From: Flavobacteriales bacterium UBA3442
GTDB lineage: Bacteria; Bacteroidota; Bacteroidia; Flavobacteriales; Schleiferiaceae
Assembly (NCBI GenBank): GCA_002378565.1
Contig: DFSH01000045.1
Span: 1-36,030, forward strand
Direction: 5' to 3'
Length of the DNA: 36,030 bases
In this document: one piece after another, positions 1 through 9,492 of the stretch
Layout: each line of letters opens with the position of its first letter
Numbering within the stretch: the first letter of the stretch is position 1
Program-made: the position numbers and the translations under genes
The notes under the pieces: model-generated
Database searches by the model: none
Seen by the model: the letters and a program-made list of their open reading frames with translations, nothing else
What the model was told of the DNA's origin: nothing

Positions 1-36
1 GATGTCATGAAGACATTCAAGCTGTCTGTATACTAA
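1..36 (+). CDS. C-terminal end of a gene entering from the left, possibly T9SS cargo
   Basis: Frame 1 reads eleven residues ending KTFKLSVY and then a TAA stop at 34-36, followed 22 nt later by a strong terminator on the same strand. The short ending (hydrophobic residues alternating with a lysine) resembles the last beta strand of T9SS type A sorting domains, and the next gene on the same strand ends in a similar way (MKLLVQ). Only the reading frame and stop are seen; the family assignment is inference from a dozen codons. Confidence 0.4.
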   Translation, partial: DVMKTFKLSVY

Positions 37-57
37 ACAGCTTTAATAGCAAATAGA

Positions 58-86
58 AGCGGCCCGGCAACGGGCCGCTTTTTTTG
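58..86 (+). terminator. Rho-independent terminator
   Basis: A nine-base-pair GC-rich stem (AGCGGCCCG with CGGGCCGCT) closes a GCAA loop of the GNRA type and is followed by a run of seven or more T. It ends the transcript of the gene entering from the left and separates it from the gene starting at 124. Confidence 0.93.
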
Positions 87-123
87 TGGCTTGTTGTATC
101 TTCATAGTTCAAATTGCCTGAAC

Positions 124-2073
124 ATGAAACAATTCTTTGCCTTAGCCATTTTTACTTTTTCGTTATCTGCCTTTTCACAAGGCAGAAATCATGCTGAATT
201 GCCAGATGCTGCAGAAGGCGATTTATCGGTGAAAAGATCGATACCCTTTGATGCGGCAGAAACCCCCATTTGGTCTGAAGATTTTGCTTCAGGCATACCT
301 AGCACATGGTTGTCCACAGGGCAAGCTTCAGGCGTAGCTAACACTAGTGCTCATTGGGTATACAGGGGAACGGTCACCATGCCCAGTAACAGCGTTGGCT
401 CACAAGGTGGCTATGTTGGCACACGCGGCCCCATTGCTTCAGTAACTTCGTCCAATGGCTTCATTATTTATGATTCTGACTTCATGGATAATGCTGGCAT
501 TTCTGGCAATCAAGGCAATGGCGCTGCTGCTGCACCACACTTAGGTATCCTTACGCCTCCCATGATTGACTTGAGCGCAGCCCCTAATGTTCAATTGGAG
601 TTCACGGAGTACTATCGGCGACGCCAAGGCACACAGGTCCCCACAACAGCGGTGTCTGCTACTTACATCGATTTCTCCACTGATGGGGGTGCTACCTGGC
701 CACATTCAGTTGAACTCAATACTCACATTGGAAACAACCAAGAAACAGCAGACAATTACTTGATTCAGATTAATGCCTCTAATTTTATTGGTGGTGAGGA
801 TTCAGCGATGTTTAGGTTGCGTTTTGATGGTCGATACTATTTCTGGATGGTAGATGATATGCAGTTGGTGGTGCCGCAATTCAATCGCATGGTATTCACC
901 CCTTATGGAGAGGCGGGTGAAATTGACATGCTCTTTGGTTCTCAATCCAGGTATGGTCATATGTCATTGGCGGAGAATCGCCCCTTGACTTTTGACGCTA
1001 ATGCATACAACTTTGGCATCAATGCGCAGAGTAATGTGCGATTAGAGGTGGATTTGATTGACCCCAATGGCAATGTGCAAATGACGGTGTCAGATACTAC
1101 AGCATTACTGAACCCAGGGGACACTCTTTCGTACAATGATTTGAATACCTATAGTAGCCCTTTGTTGCCAGCAGCTATTGCAGGCAACCACATGGTTGTA
1201 TACCGTGTGGTGACAGATAGCACCATTGAAACCCATCAGGACACCTTGGTCATGTCTATGGACCTGACTCAAATGGGGATTGATTTTGGCGCTTACAGCA
1301 GCTCATTAGGCACAAATACCCTTGGTTTTGATGGATCAGCATTGGCAGTGCAATTGCAATTTGAGGCAACTGGTAATGAATGGTTATATGGTGTTGAGAT
1401 TGGCATCTCATCATTAACAACGGGTGGTATTATTGAGGTTTCGGTCTTTGATACAGCTTCGTTTTCGGGTTATACGTCAGGCTTTGACCCCAATGGCATC
1501 TTAGCTTATGCTCAAGATTCTATCACGTCCAATGATATTTCCACGAACCTTAAATATGTGGATATCGCCTCTGCAAATGGTCCAGTTGAACTAACGACTC
1601 AGGGTGTTTTTGTGATTGTCACTTTGTTTTCCAACAATGGCGCTGACCTGATTCGTATCATCAATGATAAGACTTTGAAGCAGTTTGGGCAGGCAAAAAT
1701 GATGTACAAAACAGATGCTGCTAGATGGTACACGGGTTACAGCAATTCCATGACCATGAACGCGCCGTGGATCCGTGCGGACATATGCCCAAGAAACCTG
1801 GCTGGCGCCACATGTGCGTTAGGCGTTGAAGATTTGGCATTAACTATGCAGTTGATGCCAAATCCCACTAAAGGCAGCTTTGTGGTTGACATGCCTTCTG
1901 CTCAAGGTCGCAAGGCTTCCATGGTCATTCATGATTTATTTGGCCGTGTGATGCTTGAAAGTGACTATACCATGGGAGATGCCATTGATTTGACATCCTA
2001 TGCATCTGGCATGTATATGGTTTACCTAGTATTAGATGGGGAATTCAATAGCATGAAGCTTTTGGTGCAATAG
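124..2073 (+). CDS. Secreted protein with jelly-roll-like domain and T9SS sorting domain
   Basis: 649 residues. The ATG at 124 was chosen over one at 91 because it starts directly at a signal peptide (MKQFFALAIFTFSLSAFSQ, cleavage about residue 19-20). Residues about 45-260 look like the jelly-roll/MAM-like adhesion domains common in Bacteroidota secreted proteins: an opening IWSEDFASGIPSTW, a WSTDGG-type strand (YIDFSTDGGATWP) and a closing FWMVDDMQLVVP. The C-terminus from residue 578 begins PNPTKG and ends in short beta strands with a final MKLLVQ, the layout of a type A T9SS sorting domain. Export through the Sec system and then T9SS to the cell surface is therefore expected. No catalytic motif was seen; an adhesin or substrate-binding role is possible. 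It converges on nth with 10 nt between the stops. Confidence 0.85.
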   Translation: MKQFFALAIFTFSLSAFSQGRNHAELPDAAEGDLSVKRSIPFDAAETPIWSEDFASGIPSTWLSTGQASGVANTSAHWVYRGTVTMPSNSVGSQGGYVGTRGPIASVTSSNGFIIYDSDFMDNAGISGNQGNGAAAAPHLGILTPPMIDLSAAPNVQLEFTEYYRRRQGTQVPTTAVSATYIDFSTDGGATWPHSVELNTHIGNNQETADNYLIQINASNFIGGEDSAMFRLRFDGRYYFWMVDDMQLVVPQFNRMVFTPYGEAGEIDMLFGSQSRYGHMSLAENRPLTFDANAYNFGINAQSNVRLEVDLIDPNGNVQMTVSDTTALLNPGDTLSYNDLNTYSSPLLPAAIAGNHMVVYRVVTDSTIETHQDTLVMSMDLTQMGIDFGAYSSSLGTNTLGFDGSALAVQLQFEATGNEWLYGVEIGISSLTTGGIIEVSVFDTASFSGYTSGFDPNGILAYAQDSITSNDISTNLKYVDIASANGPVELTTQGVFVIVTLFSNNGADLIRIINDKTLKQFGQAKMMYKTDAARWYTGYSNSMTMNAPWIRADICPRNLAGATCALGVEDLALTMQLMPNPTKGSFVVDMPSAQGRKASMVIHDLFGRVMLESDYTMGDAIDLTSYASGMYMVYLVLDGEFNSMKLLVQ

Positions 2074-2083
2074 ATAGTTGATC

Positions 2084-2731
2084 TTAAGATTTCAGTTGAT
2101 TGATGAGCGATTTTCTGCCAATCTGTTGGCTGATGATATCCTTTTCTAATGACCACCCTCTGGCCGGACTGTATTCCCGGCCATAGAAGATGATCTGTAG
2201 ATGAAGTTTGTTCCATGCAGATTCAGGGAAAAGGCGCTTGGCGTCTTTCTCTGTTTGTTGAACACTATGCCCATTGCTCAGGGTCCATCGATGCATCAAG
2301 CGATGGATGTGCGTATCTACCGGGAATGCAGCTATGCCAAAGGCTTGGCTCATCACCACTGAAGCAGTTTTATGACCTACGCTTGGCATTGCTTCCAGGG
2401 CTTCAAAGCTCTTGGGGACTTGGCCATCATGCAAGTCAACAATCATTTGAGACAGGCCTTTGATGCCTTTTGACTTCATGGGAGATAGACCGCAGGGTCT
2501 GATGATAGCTTGGATGGTTTCAACAGACAGTTTAGCCATGTCATAGGGGTTGTTCGCTCGGGCAAACAGGATGGGTGTGATGGTGTTGACTCGTGCGTCA
2601 GTGCATTGTGCAGAAAGCACCACTGCCACAAGCAACGTGAAAGCGTCACTGTGATCCAAAGGAATGGGGACTTCAGGGTAGAGCTCTTCTAGCGCCTGCA
2701 TCACGTAGTTTGCTTTATCTTGCTTGGTCAT
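2084..2731 (-). CDS. nth: Endonuclease III-like DNA glycosylase lacking Fe-S cysteines
   Basis: 215 residues. Endonuclease III removes oxidised pyrimidines and cleaves the abasic site in base excision repair. The helix-hairpin-helix segment LEAMPSVGHKTASVV carries the catalytic lysine (K121), and FPVDTHIHR carries the catalytic aspartate (D139). The family normally ends with four cysteines binding a [4Fe-4S] cluster; here the segment that should hold them reads FYGREYSPARGWSLEKD and then a basic tail, and no cysteine occurs after C80. The neighbouring frames do not restore them, so this is not a sequencing frameshift that I can see. Starts at ATG, divergent from bcp with 38 nt between. Confidence 0.92.
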   Translation of the reverse strand: MTKQDKANYVMQALEELYPEVPIPLDHSDAFTLLVAVVLSAQCTDARVNTITPILFARANNPYDMAKLSVETIQAIIRPCGLSPMKSKGIKGLSQMIVDLHDGQVPKSFEALEAMPSVGHKTASVVMSQAFGIAAFPVDTHIHRLMHRWTLSNGHSVQQTEKDAKRLFPESAWNKLHLQIIFYGREYSPARGWSLEKDIISQQIGRKSLINQLKS

Positions 2732-2769
2732 GTGGCAAATGTCGCATTACTTCTTAGAAAACCTCCATT

Positions 2770-3231
2770 ATGACACATTTGAACGTAGGCGACAAGGCCC
2801 CCGCCATCTCAGGACTTGATCAATTCGGTCAATCAGTCACCTTTGATCGCTTTGCTGGTCAATCGATTGTCCTTTATTTCTACCCTAAAGACGACACCCC
2901 AGGGTGCACCGCAGAAGCTTGCTCTTTGCGTGATGGCTACCAGGATTTGCTTGACTCAGGCTTTGCAGTCGTGGGTGTTTCCCCTGACTCAGTGGCCAAG
3001 CACGGAAAGTTTGTGGAGAAATTTGACCTGCCCTTTCCCTTGATCGCAGATGTTGACAAAGCGGTGGTTAAGGCCTATGGCGTCTGGGGCCTGAAAAAAT
3101 TCATGGGTCGTGAGTTTGAAGGGGTGCATCGCTTGACTTTTGTGATTGATGTCAATCGCTGCATTTCTCGCATCATCACCAAGGTGAATACCAAGGAAAG
3201 TGCTGCGCAAATACTGGAATCAGCAGGCTGA
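2770..3231 (+). CDS. bcp: Thioredoxin-dependent thiol peroxidase (peroxiredoxin Q/BCP)
   Basis: 153 residues, the usual size for the family. It reduces hydrogen and organic peroxides in the cytoplasm with electrons from thioredoxin. The active-site segment YPKDDTPGCTAEACSLRD is present, with the peroxidatic cysteine at C46 and the resolving cysteine at C51, the alpha-2 arrangement of the atypical two-cysteine BCP group. The ATG at 2770 gives a normal N-terminus (MTHLNVGDKAPAISG). Divergent from nth and followed by recA after a 213-nt gap; an oxidative-damage theme with nth next door is possible but not shown. Confidence 0.95.
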   Translation: MTHLNVGDKAPAISGLDQFGQSVTFDRFAGQSIVLYFYPKDDTPGCTAEACSLRDGYQDLLDSGFAVVGVSPDSVAKHGKFVEKFDLPFPLIADVDKAVVKAYGVWGLKKFMGREFEGVHRLTFVIDVNRCISRIITKVNTKESAAQILESAG

Positions 3232-3444
3232 AGCCCATTGAAATCAAGGCTTTGAGGCCGTTGATAAACTAGCTGTTTAAATCGTCTTTGCATGAAGACT
3301 AAACGGATGCCTTGTTCTACTTTTGGCATTCAAGATACCCTAAACACGCAAGAGAATAAGGATTTGCATATTCCGTAAATACTAACTACATTAGCAATCT
3401 AATATAATTAGCATTATCATGTATTTCTCACACAACTTTAAGCT
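3232..3444 (+). promoter_or_regulatory. bcp-recA intergenic region with a possible recA promoter
   Basis: This is the longest gene-free stretch in the window. TACTTTTG at 3318-3325 fits the Bacteroidota -7 pattern TAnnTTTG, but the nearest TTG at 3288-3290 is 27 nt away, longer than the 19-21 seen at other promoters here, so the call is weak. A small hyphenated palindrome CTAAT-ATA-ATTAG lies at 3399-3411, 33 nt before the recA start, and a five-base-pair hairpin GTCTT/AAGAC at 3284-3299. An SOS-type operator cannot be recognised. Confidence 0.3.
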
Positions 3445-4443
3445 ATGAGCGCAAACAAAGATGCACGCCTGAAGGCACTGAAATTGACCATGGACAAGAT
3501 GGATAAAACCTATGGCAAGGGTGCCGTCATGCGCCTGGGTGATAGCCCTGCTGTAGACATTGAAGTCATCCCCTCAGGTTCGTTGAGTATTGATATCGCC
3601 TTAGGGATTGGCGGCTACCCTCGTGGTCGCGTGGTGGAAATATTTGGACCGGAGTCCTCGGGTAAAACGACGCTTGCCCTGCATGCCATTGCTGAAACCC
3701 AAAAAACGGGTGGCATTGCTGCCTTCATTGATGCAGAGCATGCCTTTGACAGTTTCTATGCTAAGGCCCTTGGGGTGAACACGGAGGATCTCATCATATC
3801 TCAACCGGATAACGGCGAGCAAGCCCTTGAAATTGCTGATAACTTGATTCGTTCGGGTGCCATTGATCTCATTGTCATTGACTCGGTAGCTGCATTGACC
3901 CCTCGTGCTGAAATTGAAGGTGAGATGGGCGAAAATAAGGTAGGCTTGCATGCCCGCTTAATGAGTCAAGCGCTAAGAAAATTGACGGGCACTATTTCAA
4001 AGACACAGTGTACATGTATGTTTATCAATCAGTTGCGTGAGAAGATTGGTGTGATGTTTGGCAACCCCGAGGTCACCACAGGAGGCAATGCTTTGAAGTT
4101 CTACAGTTCGCTTCGCCTGGACATCCGCAGAAGCACACAAATAAAAGTGGCTGACCGCGTGGTAGGCAATCGCATCCGTGTGAAAATTGTCAAAAATAAA
4201 ATGGCCCCTCCTTTCCGCTTGGCTGAATTCGAAATCCTTTACGGTGAAGGTATTTCACGCCTTGGCGAAATCATCGATTTTGGCCTTGAGCATGACATCT
4301 TAACAAGAAGTGGCAGTTGGTTTTCTTACGGCTCAACCAAGTTGGGACAGGGAAGAGATGGTGTCAAAACCCTACTCAAGGACAACCCCGAATTGACGGA
4401 AGAAATCGAGGCTAAAGTGCTGGAAAAACTCAAGGATGCCTAA
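3445..4443 (+). CDS. recA: Recombinase RecA
   Basis: 332 residues. RecA forms filaments on single-stranded DNA, drives strand exchange and triggers LexA-type self-cleavage. The Walker A loop GPESSGKTT occupies residues 68-76, the Walker B-like [10 protein letters not shown] follows, and the DNA-binding loop segments MSQALRKL and [11 protein letters not shown] are conserved. The C-terminal tail after the core is short and mildly acidic. The ATG at 3445 is the natural start ([19 protein letters not shown]). The last eight bases overlap the next gene's start, so recA appears to be the first gene of a three-gene overlapping run (recA, TPR lipoprotein, oligopeptidase B), an unusual partnership. 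Confidence 0.98.
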   Translation: MSANKDARLKALKLTMDKMDKTYGKGAVMRLGDSPAVDIEVIPSGSLSIDIALGIGGYPRGRVVEIFGPESSGKTTLALHAIAETQKTGGIAAFIDAEHAFDSFYAKALGVNTEDLIISQPDNGEQALEIADNLIRSGAIDLIVIDSVAALTPRAEIEGEMGENKVGLHARLMSQALRKLTGTISKTQCTCMFINQLREKIGVMFGNPEVTTGGNALKFYSSLRLDIRRSTQIKVADRVVGNRIRVKIVKNKMAPPFRLAEFEILYGEGISRLGEIIDFGLEHDILTRSGSWFSYGSTKLGQGRDGVKTLLKDNPELTEEIEAKVLEKLKDA

Positions 4444-5461
4444 GGCATGGATTGCAGGCCTAGGGCTTGCGATCGCTGTCTGGTCGTGTTCAGAACCGGC
4501 TAGTCAAGCGGCTGTTGATGGGGTTTCTGTTGCAGCCGTTACCCTGACGCCTATGGACAGCTTGAATGATGCGATTCAAGCCAATCCCAATGATGTTCCA
4601 AACTTGGTGAAGCGAGGGCGTATGCATTTCCAGACGGCCAATTTGCCTTATGCCTTGGCTGATATCAAGGCCGCATTGGCTATTGATAGCAATGATCATG
4701 ATGCCATGGTTTTCATGGGTGAACTCATGATCTTGAAAAACCGATCCCGCACCTCGAAAGATTTATGGCAGCGATGCATTGATGTGCATCCTGAAAGTGT
4801 GCCCTGCCGATTGAAGTTGGCGGAACTCTACAGCATAGTCTTTGAGTACGACAAGGCATTGCAGTTGATTGATGAAGCTTTGGCTATTGATCCCGACGCT
4901 GCCCTCGCTTATTATCTGAAAGGCTTGATTGTGCGAGATCATAAGTCAGACACCTTGCGCGCCTTGGCTTACATACAAAAGGCTATTGACTTGGAGCCAA
5001 CCTATTGGGAGGCTCTCGATATGGCGGCTCACCTCTACAGTCTTAATGGCTCTTCCATCGCGGTGGGTTATTACCAGCGCATGTTGGCTATCAATCCTGG
5101 GGATGGCGCCACTTTGTACAAGCTTGGTATGTTTTATCTGGGGCAAAAGGATTGGAATCGTGCCTTGGAGATTTTCACTGAATCAGTGGAACGCTACCCC
5201 AATGATGCAGAGAGCTTGTACAACCTGGGTTTCATCCATCTTGAGTTGGCCTTGTTGAAGCCAGCAAGGGAGTATTTCACTCGCTGTCTTCAAGTCAACG
5301 CCTTGAATTATCGAGCCTATTATGGTCGAGGGTTCACATGGGAACGTGGAGGAGACCTAAGCAATGCTGCCGCTGATTACCGGAAGGCCTTAGAGTACAA
5401 TCCCATCCATGAAGCGTCGCAAATTGCTTTGCGTCGTGTGATGGATAAAGTGGAACAATGA
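4436..5461 (+). CDS. TPR-repeat lipoprotein
   Basis: 341 residues. The N-terminus [18 protein letters not shown] is a lipoprotein signal with the lipidated cysteine at C18; tryptophan at -2 is unusual but the length and hydrophobic core fit. From about residue 45 to the end the protein is made of roughly eight tetratricopeptide repeats, shown by recurring Y/F...ALAIDP, A.YY..G and [12 protein letters not shown] patterns about 34 residues apart. TPRs are protein-interaction scaffolds; no partner can be named. The start overlaps recA by 8 nt and the stop overlaps the oligopeptidase B start (ATGA), so translation of all three is probably coupled. Located at the periplasmic face or outer membrane. 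Confidence 0.85.
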   Translation: MPKAWIAGLGLAIAVWSCSEPASQAAVDGVSVAAVTLTPMDSLNDAIQANPNDVPNLVKRGRMHFQTANLPYALADIKAALAIDSNDHDAMVFMGELMILKNRSRTSKDLWQRCIDVHPESVPCRLKLAELYSIVFEYDKALQLIDEALAIDPDAALAYYLKGLIVRDHKSDTLRALAYIQKAIDLEPTYWEALDMAAHLYSLNGSSIAVGYYQRMLAINPGDGATLYKLGMFYLGQKDWNRALEIFTESVERYPNDAESLYNLGFIHLELALLKPAREYFTRCLQVNALNYRAYYGRGFTWERGGDLSNAAADYRKALEYNPIHEASQIALRRVMDKVEQ

Positions 5462-7491
5462 AGCAACCCCTTGCAAAGCAAACCCCTCATGTTCATAGCA
5501 AGCATGGGGATGAAAGGCATGATCCTTACCAATGGATGACTGATCGCACAAGCGATGATGTCCTGTCACACCTGAATGCAGAAAATGCCTACCGCAAGGC
5601 TTTGATGGAGCCTGTTACGGCCTTGGAAGCTGAACTGGCAAAGGAGATGACAGATCGTTTGGTGCCAGATGATGCAACCGTACCTGTTCGTATCGGTGAT
5701 TATTGGTACCAAACCCGCTTTGAATCAGGCAATGAGTACCCACAGTTTTACCGAAGATCAGGTGATGAAAATGGCCCGGAGCAGTTGCTTTTGGACGTGC
5801 AGACCTTGGCAAAAGACAAGGCTTATTGTCAAGTGAGTGGCATCTTTTTAACTGAAGATCACGCCATGATGGCTTATGGGGTCGATTTTGTCAGCCGGCG
5901 TCAATACGATATTCACTTCATGGATTTAACGACAGGAGAGACCTTGAGCAAGGTGATTCATAACAGCACGGGTTCTTTGACATGGTCCAAAGATGGCAGC
6001 CATGTCTTCTACGCTACCAAGGATCCAGATACTTTGCGTGTTGATCGCATTTGGCGTGATGAATTGAAAGGTGATAAGCCGCCGGTTTGTGTTTACCATG
6101 AGCAGGATGAAGCCTTCTCCTGTGGCATTGGTAAAAGCAAATCAAAGGCCTTTTTGACCATCAGTACAAGCGCCACCGATGTATCGGAGTCCCATGTTTT
6201 AGCGAGCGACAACCCCACGGGGAACTTTGTTTGCTTTAGACCGCGTGAGGCCGGTGTGGAGTACGGGATGTCGCACCGCGATGATCATTGGTTGGTGATG
6301 TCCAATACCCATGGGCAAAAAAACTTCGCCTTGGACAAAGTGCCTCTGAACGACTACAGTGATTGGACGCCATTCATTGCTCATCGCGAGGATGTTCAAT
6401 TGGAGGGGCTAGACCTGTTTCATGAACATGTTGTTACATCGGAACGCTGCAATGGGTTGCTGAGTCTGGTTATCAGGGGACTGGATGGCGCTGTTGACCA
6501 TGTCATTGATATGGATGAGGACAGTTACCAGATAGGCACCCATGGGAATCCCATGCTTGACACTCACGTACTTCGCTACGGCTACACTTCGCTAACCACA
6601 CCGAGCACAGTGATCGACTACCACATGGTGACCCATGAGCGCGTCGTGAAAAAGCAGCAGACCATTCGTGGTGGCTATGACGCTAGTCAATTCACCTCGA
6701 AGCGTTTGTGGGCCACAGCAGCTGATGGGAGCTTGGTTCCCATGTCCTGGGTAGGTCCGGTGAATGCCCCGGCAGATTGCCCGACGTTGCTCTATGGCTA
6801 TGGCTCCTACGGTATCACGGTAGATCCCGGTTTTTCCCTATCCAGGTTGAGCCTACTCGAGCGAGGTATGGCCTTTGCAATTGCGCATGTGCGTGGGGGT
6901 GAGTACCTAGGGCGAGGTTGGTATGATGCAGGTAAATTGGCCAATAAACAGAACACCTTCAGTGACTTCATTGCCTGTGCAGAGCATCTAAAATCTGCAG
7001 GCATCGCTGGCGATGTTTATGCCATGGGCGGCAGCGCAGGCGGCTTGCTAATGGGAGCCGTCATGAACCAACGGCCAGACCTGTGGGCTGGTATCATTGC
7101 TGCCGTGCCTTTTGTTGATGTGGTGACGACCATGCTTGATGAGAGCATTCCTTTGACAACGGGAGAGTATGGTGAATGGGGCAACCCTAATGAAGCTGAG
7201 GCTTATGAACGAATGAAAGCCTACAGCCCCTATGACAATGTGGACGCATTGGCGTATCCGCCATTGTTGGTGACCACCGGATTGCATGACTCACAGGTGC
7301 AGTATTGGGAGCCCATGAAGTGGGTGGCACGACTTCGGGAACTTCGCTGCAATCACAAGCCCCTGATCATGCATTGCAACATGGATACCGGTCACGGCGG
7401 TGCTTCTGGTCGCTATGCTGCCTTTGCAGAGGTTGCCATGGAGTACGCCTTTTTGATTGGCCTTATGAAGGGCAAGCTTCCTTTAAAATAA
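5458..7491 (+). CDS. ptrB: Oligopeptidase B, S9 family serine peptidase
   Basis: 677 residues, close to the usual 680-690 of oligopeptidase B, which cuts short peptides after basic residues. The N-terminal part (about 1-400) is the gating beta-propeller, opening with HGDERHDPYQWMTDRTSDDV. The C-terminal alpha/beta hydrolase holds GGSAGG with the nucleophile S526, D611 in TTGLHDSQVQYWEP and H646 in DTGHGGASGRY, so the triad is complete. No signal peptide is visible, which suggests a cytoplasmic enzyme. The start overlaps the TPR lipoprotein stop by 4 nt; the end overlaps the convergent waaA by 9 nt. Confidence 0.95.
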   Translation: MKQPLAKQTPHVHSKHGDERHDPYQWMTDRTSDDVLSHLNAENAYRKALMEPVTALEAELAKEMTDRLVPDDATVPVRIGDYWYQTRFESGNEYPQFYRRSGDENGPEQLLLDVQTLAKDKAYCQVSGIFLTEDHAMMAYGVDFVSRRQYDIHFMDLTTGETLSKVIHNSTGSLTWSKDGSHVFYATKDPDTLRVDRIWRDELKGDKPPVCVYHEQDEAFSCGIGKSKSKAFLTISTSATDVSESHVLASDNPTGNFVCFRPREAGVEYGMSHRDDHWLVMSNTHGQKNFALDKVPLNDYSDWTPFIAHREDVQLEGLDLFHEHVVTSERCNGLLSLVIRGLDGAVDHVIDMDEDSYQIGTHGNPMLDTHVLRYGYTSLTTPSTVIDYHMVTHERVVKKQQTIRGGYDASQFTSKRLWATAADGSLVPMSWVGPVNAPADCPTLLYGYGSYGITVDPGFSLSRLSLLERGMAFAIAHVRGGEYLGRGWYDAGKLANKQNTFSDFIACAEHLKSAGIAGDVYAMGGSAGGLLMGAVMNQRPDLWAGIIAAVPFVDVVTTMLDESIPLTTGEYGEWGNPNEAEAYERMKAYSPYDNVDALAYPPLLVTTGLHDSQVQYWEPMKWVARLRELRCNHKPLIMHCNMDTGHGGASGRYAAFAEVAMEYAFLIGLMKGKLPLK

Positions 7492-8676
7492 TTGGTCCTC
7501 AACCAAATGCTTGACCTTTGTATTGGCGCCTGCCTGCTGATCAATGAACCCCTTGATTTGCTTAGCTGGAGAGGTTTTTTGTAGACAATCGTCGATCCAT
7601 TGCTTGAGTTCGTCACTGTTTGAAACAGTGTTAGCATGACCTGATTGAATGGCCTTGTCAGCCTCCCAATGCCCGTCGGTTTCAGGCCCAAAGCAGGTGG
7701 GTAAACCGTGTACCATGGCCTCCAATACATTGTGCAATCCTTGCTTGAACCCACCGCCAATCATGGCCATGTTTGCGTGCCCATAGAAGGTGAAAAGTTC
7801 CCCCATGGTGTCAACCAATAGGAGTTTTGAATCCTGTTTTTCTTCCAGGCTTGAAGTAGACCAGCTAGACCACATCAAGGCCGTTGTTGGTAGAGCTTGG
7901 TTGATGGATGATGCCCGACTCACATCATGTGGTGCAAGAATGAAGGCGATTTGAGGGAAACGATGAATCAAGGGCAAGATCAGTGCCTCGTCTTCCGGCC
8001 AAGAGCTGCCAAGAATCAATACCTTTCTGCCTTGGATGAAGTCTTCTATACCTTCAATGGGTTGCCATGTACGAAGCCGCTCTTTCACACTGTCAAAGCG
8101 ACCATCGCCAGTCAATACGGACTCAGGTAGGCCTGCATGGTTCCATGCGGCTTGGCCACTGGGCTGTTGCTGACTGCAAAAAGACAAGCCTTGCAAGGCA
8201 TGGCGATTGATGACGTTCATTGGGTGAAGCCACCAGTGACCTTGTGGGCTGTGCGCAAAGGCTAAGCCGTAGGGAATCTGTCTTTTCACAAGCAAGCCGC
8301 AGAGGACAGGCCACAGGTCATATTTCACGAAGAGCATGGCTTGGGGTTGCAGCTGATCCAAGAATGGATTGAGTTCACTTGACCGATCGACTGGCAGGTA
8401 ACAAACGGGGCAGGGGCAGTCTGCTTGAATGCCTTGGCCGCTGGGTGAAAACAAGGAAACAACGATCCGCTTTCCCTCTACATGCCATTGCTTGATCAAA
8501 GGTGCAATCATCCAATACTCGCCAAGGGAGGCAACATGGATAAGTAAGTCAGTGGGTCCTTCAGGTAGTTTCTGCTCTCTGGCGTTCAGCCAAGATTGGG
8601 CCTTGATGTGTCCGAAAAAGGCTGAAACCTGAACAATCAGGTGGTAGCAAAGTCCAGGCAGTCGACGAAGGATCAT
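7483..8676 (-). CDS. waaA: 3-deoxy-D-manno-octulosonic acid (Kdo) transferase
   Basis: 397 residues. WaaA (KdtA) adds Kdo from CMP-Kdo to the lipid A precursor at the inner membrane. The N-terminal GT-B domain contains HVASLGEYW, whose glutamate corresponds to the catalytic residue of the family, and FVKYDLWPVL; the C-terminal domain contains LILGSSWPEDE and MIGGGFKQGLHNVLEAMVHGLPTCFGP, the sugar-nucleotide site. An upstream in-frame ATG at 8745 was rejected because it adds 23 residues inside the neighbouring gene; the ATG at 8676 gives the usual hydrophobic N-terminus and overlaps the upstream stop as ATGA. The CMP-Kdo synthetase gene kdsB is in the operon on the other strand. Confidence 0.93.
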   Translation of the reverse strand: MILRRLPGLCYHLIVQVSAFFGHIKAQSWLNAREQKLPEGPTDLLIHVASLGEYWMIAPLIKQWHVEGKRIVVSLFSPSGQGIQADCPCPVCYLPVDRSSELNPFLDQLQPQAMLFVKYDLWPVLCGLLVKRQIPYGLAFAHSPQGHWWLHPMNVINRHALQGLSFCSQQQPSGQAAWNHAGLPESVLTGDGRFDSVKERLRTWQPIEGIEDFIQGRKVLILGSSWPEDEALILPLIHRFPQIAFILAPHDVSRASSINQALPTTALMWSSWSTSSLEEKQDSKLLLVDTMGELFTFYGHANMAMIGGGFKQGLHNVLEAMVHGLPTCFGPETDGHWEADKAIQSGHANTVSNSDELKQWIDDCLQKTSPAKQIKGFIDQQAGANTKVKHLVEDQLF

Positions 8677-9407
8677 TGGTAGTATTTGATGCGGTCTTCT
8701 ACCTTGAGTAGGGGCAAGATCCACGCAGCGCGCAGGCCGATCCATTGATCAAATTTGATGTCGATGTCAGGCTGACGGCTGAAATGGTTGTAGCCACGAA
8801 TGGACTGAGTTTGAGCAAAGCCTGCATCAAGGCCAATTTGAAAATTGATGCGACCAGCCGGGTCTAGGTATCGGTAGCTGAGGATGGGGCTGAGGCTGAT
8901 GCCGTGATGCAGCTGGTCCAAGCCTTCAGTGTAGGGCGACTCCAACAAGGGAACGCCGCCTGAGCTGAAGATGCCAACCTTGTGCCGCAGGTAGCCTACA
9001 GAGAAGCCTACAAGCCATTCGCCGTAGGGTACCTTGAAAACTTGTATCAAGCGGGGCCCAATGATGCTGCCACGAAGTTCAGCTTGTAAACTGCCATAGC
9101 TGCCATCATTGGCAAGTATTTCTCCTTCTGAGGTCATCAGGTGTTCAATCAGAGCAGGCCCTTGTTTGAGCTTGCCTGCATGAAGAAAGTCAGCTTGTAA
9201 CCCAAGGATCCATCCATTGGCCCATTGGTGATCAAAGGCAGCAGACATGGAAAGGCTAGATTTAAAAGACTTTCCCCAATCCCCTAAAGGGAGGAAGCTT
9301 CCAGCACCTACATGAATTAATTGACCCTTAGCTTGTGGGTTCTGGGCCACGCCAGAGAGGCTGCAAAAAACCAAGGCAAAAGCAAAAATGAATGGGAGGC
9401 TGCGCAT
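8673..9407 (-). CDS. Outer-membrane beta-barrel-like protein, function unknown
   Basis: 244 residues from the ATG at 9407, which begins a clean signal peptide (MRSLPFIFAFALVFCSLSGVAQ); ATGs further upstream at 9437 or 9425 cannot be excluded. The mature protein alternates polar and hydrophobic residues with many glycine and aromatic residues (for example YGEWLVGFSVGYLRHKVG and ISLSPILSYRYLD), the pattern of a small outer-membrane barrel of eight to ten strands. It is translationally coupled to waaA (4-nt ATGA overlap), so a role linked to the LPS-bearing outer membrane is reasonable, but no named family is recognised. Confidence 0.75.
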   Translation of the reverse strand: MRSLPFIFAFALVFCSLSGVAQNPQAKGQLIHVGAGSFLPLGDWGKSFKSSLSMSAAFDHQWANGWILGLQADFLHAGKLKQGPALIEHLMTSEGEILANDGSYGSLQAELRGSIIGPRLIQVFKVPYGEWLVGFSVGYLRHKVGIFSSGGVPLLESPYTEGLDQLHHGISLSPILSYRYLDPAGRINFQIGLDAGFAQTQSIRGYNHFSRQPDIDIKFDQWIGLRAAWILPLLKVEDRIKYYQ

Positions 9408-9492
9408 GCTGCGAAGGTAACCCATGAAATACTTCATGTCATTGATTTGATTCTTCCTCAGTTTTTGCTGCATTTCTCAGCTATTTCTGTGG

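Noticed and set aside
2215..2692. Plus-strand ORFs of 60-82 residues inside nth
   Set aside because: They lie wholly inside nth, which has clear family motifs, and their protein sequence is not recognisable.
3232..3260. AAGCC/GGCTT hairpin after bcp
   Set aside because: Stem of five pairs with an eleven-base loop and no T run; too weak to call a terminator.
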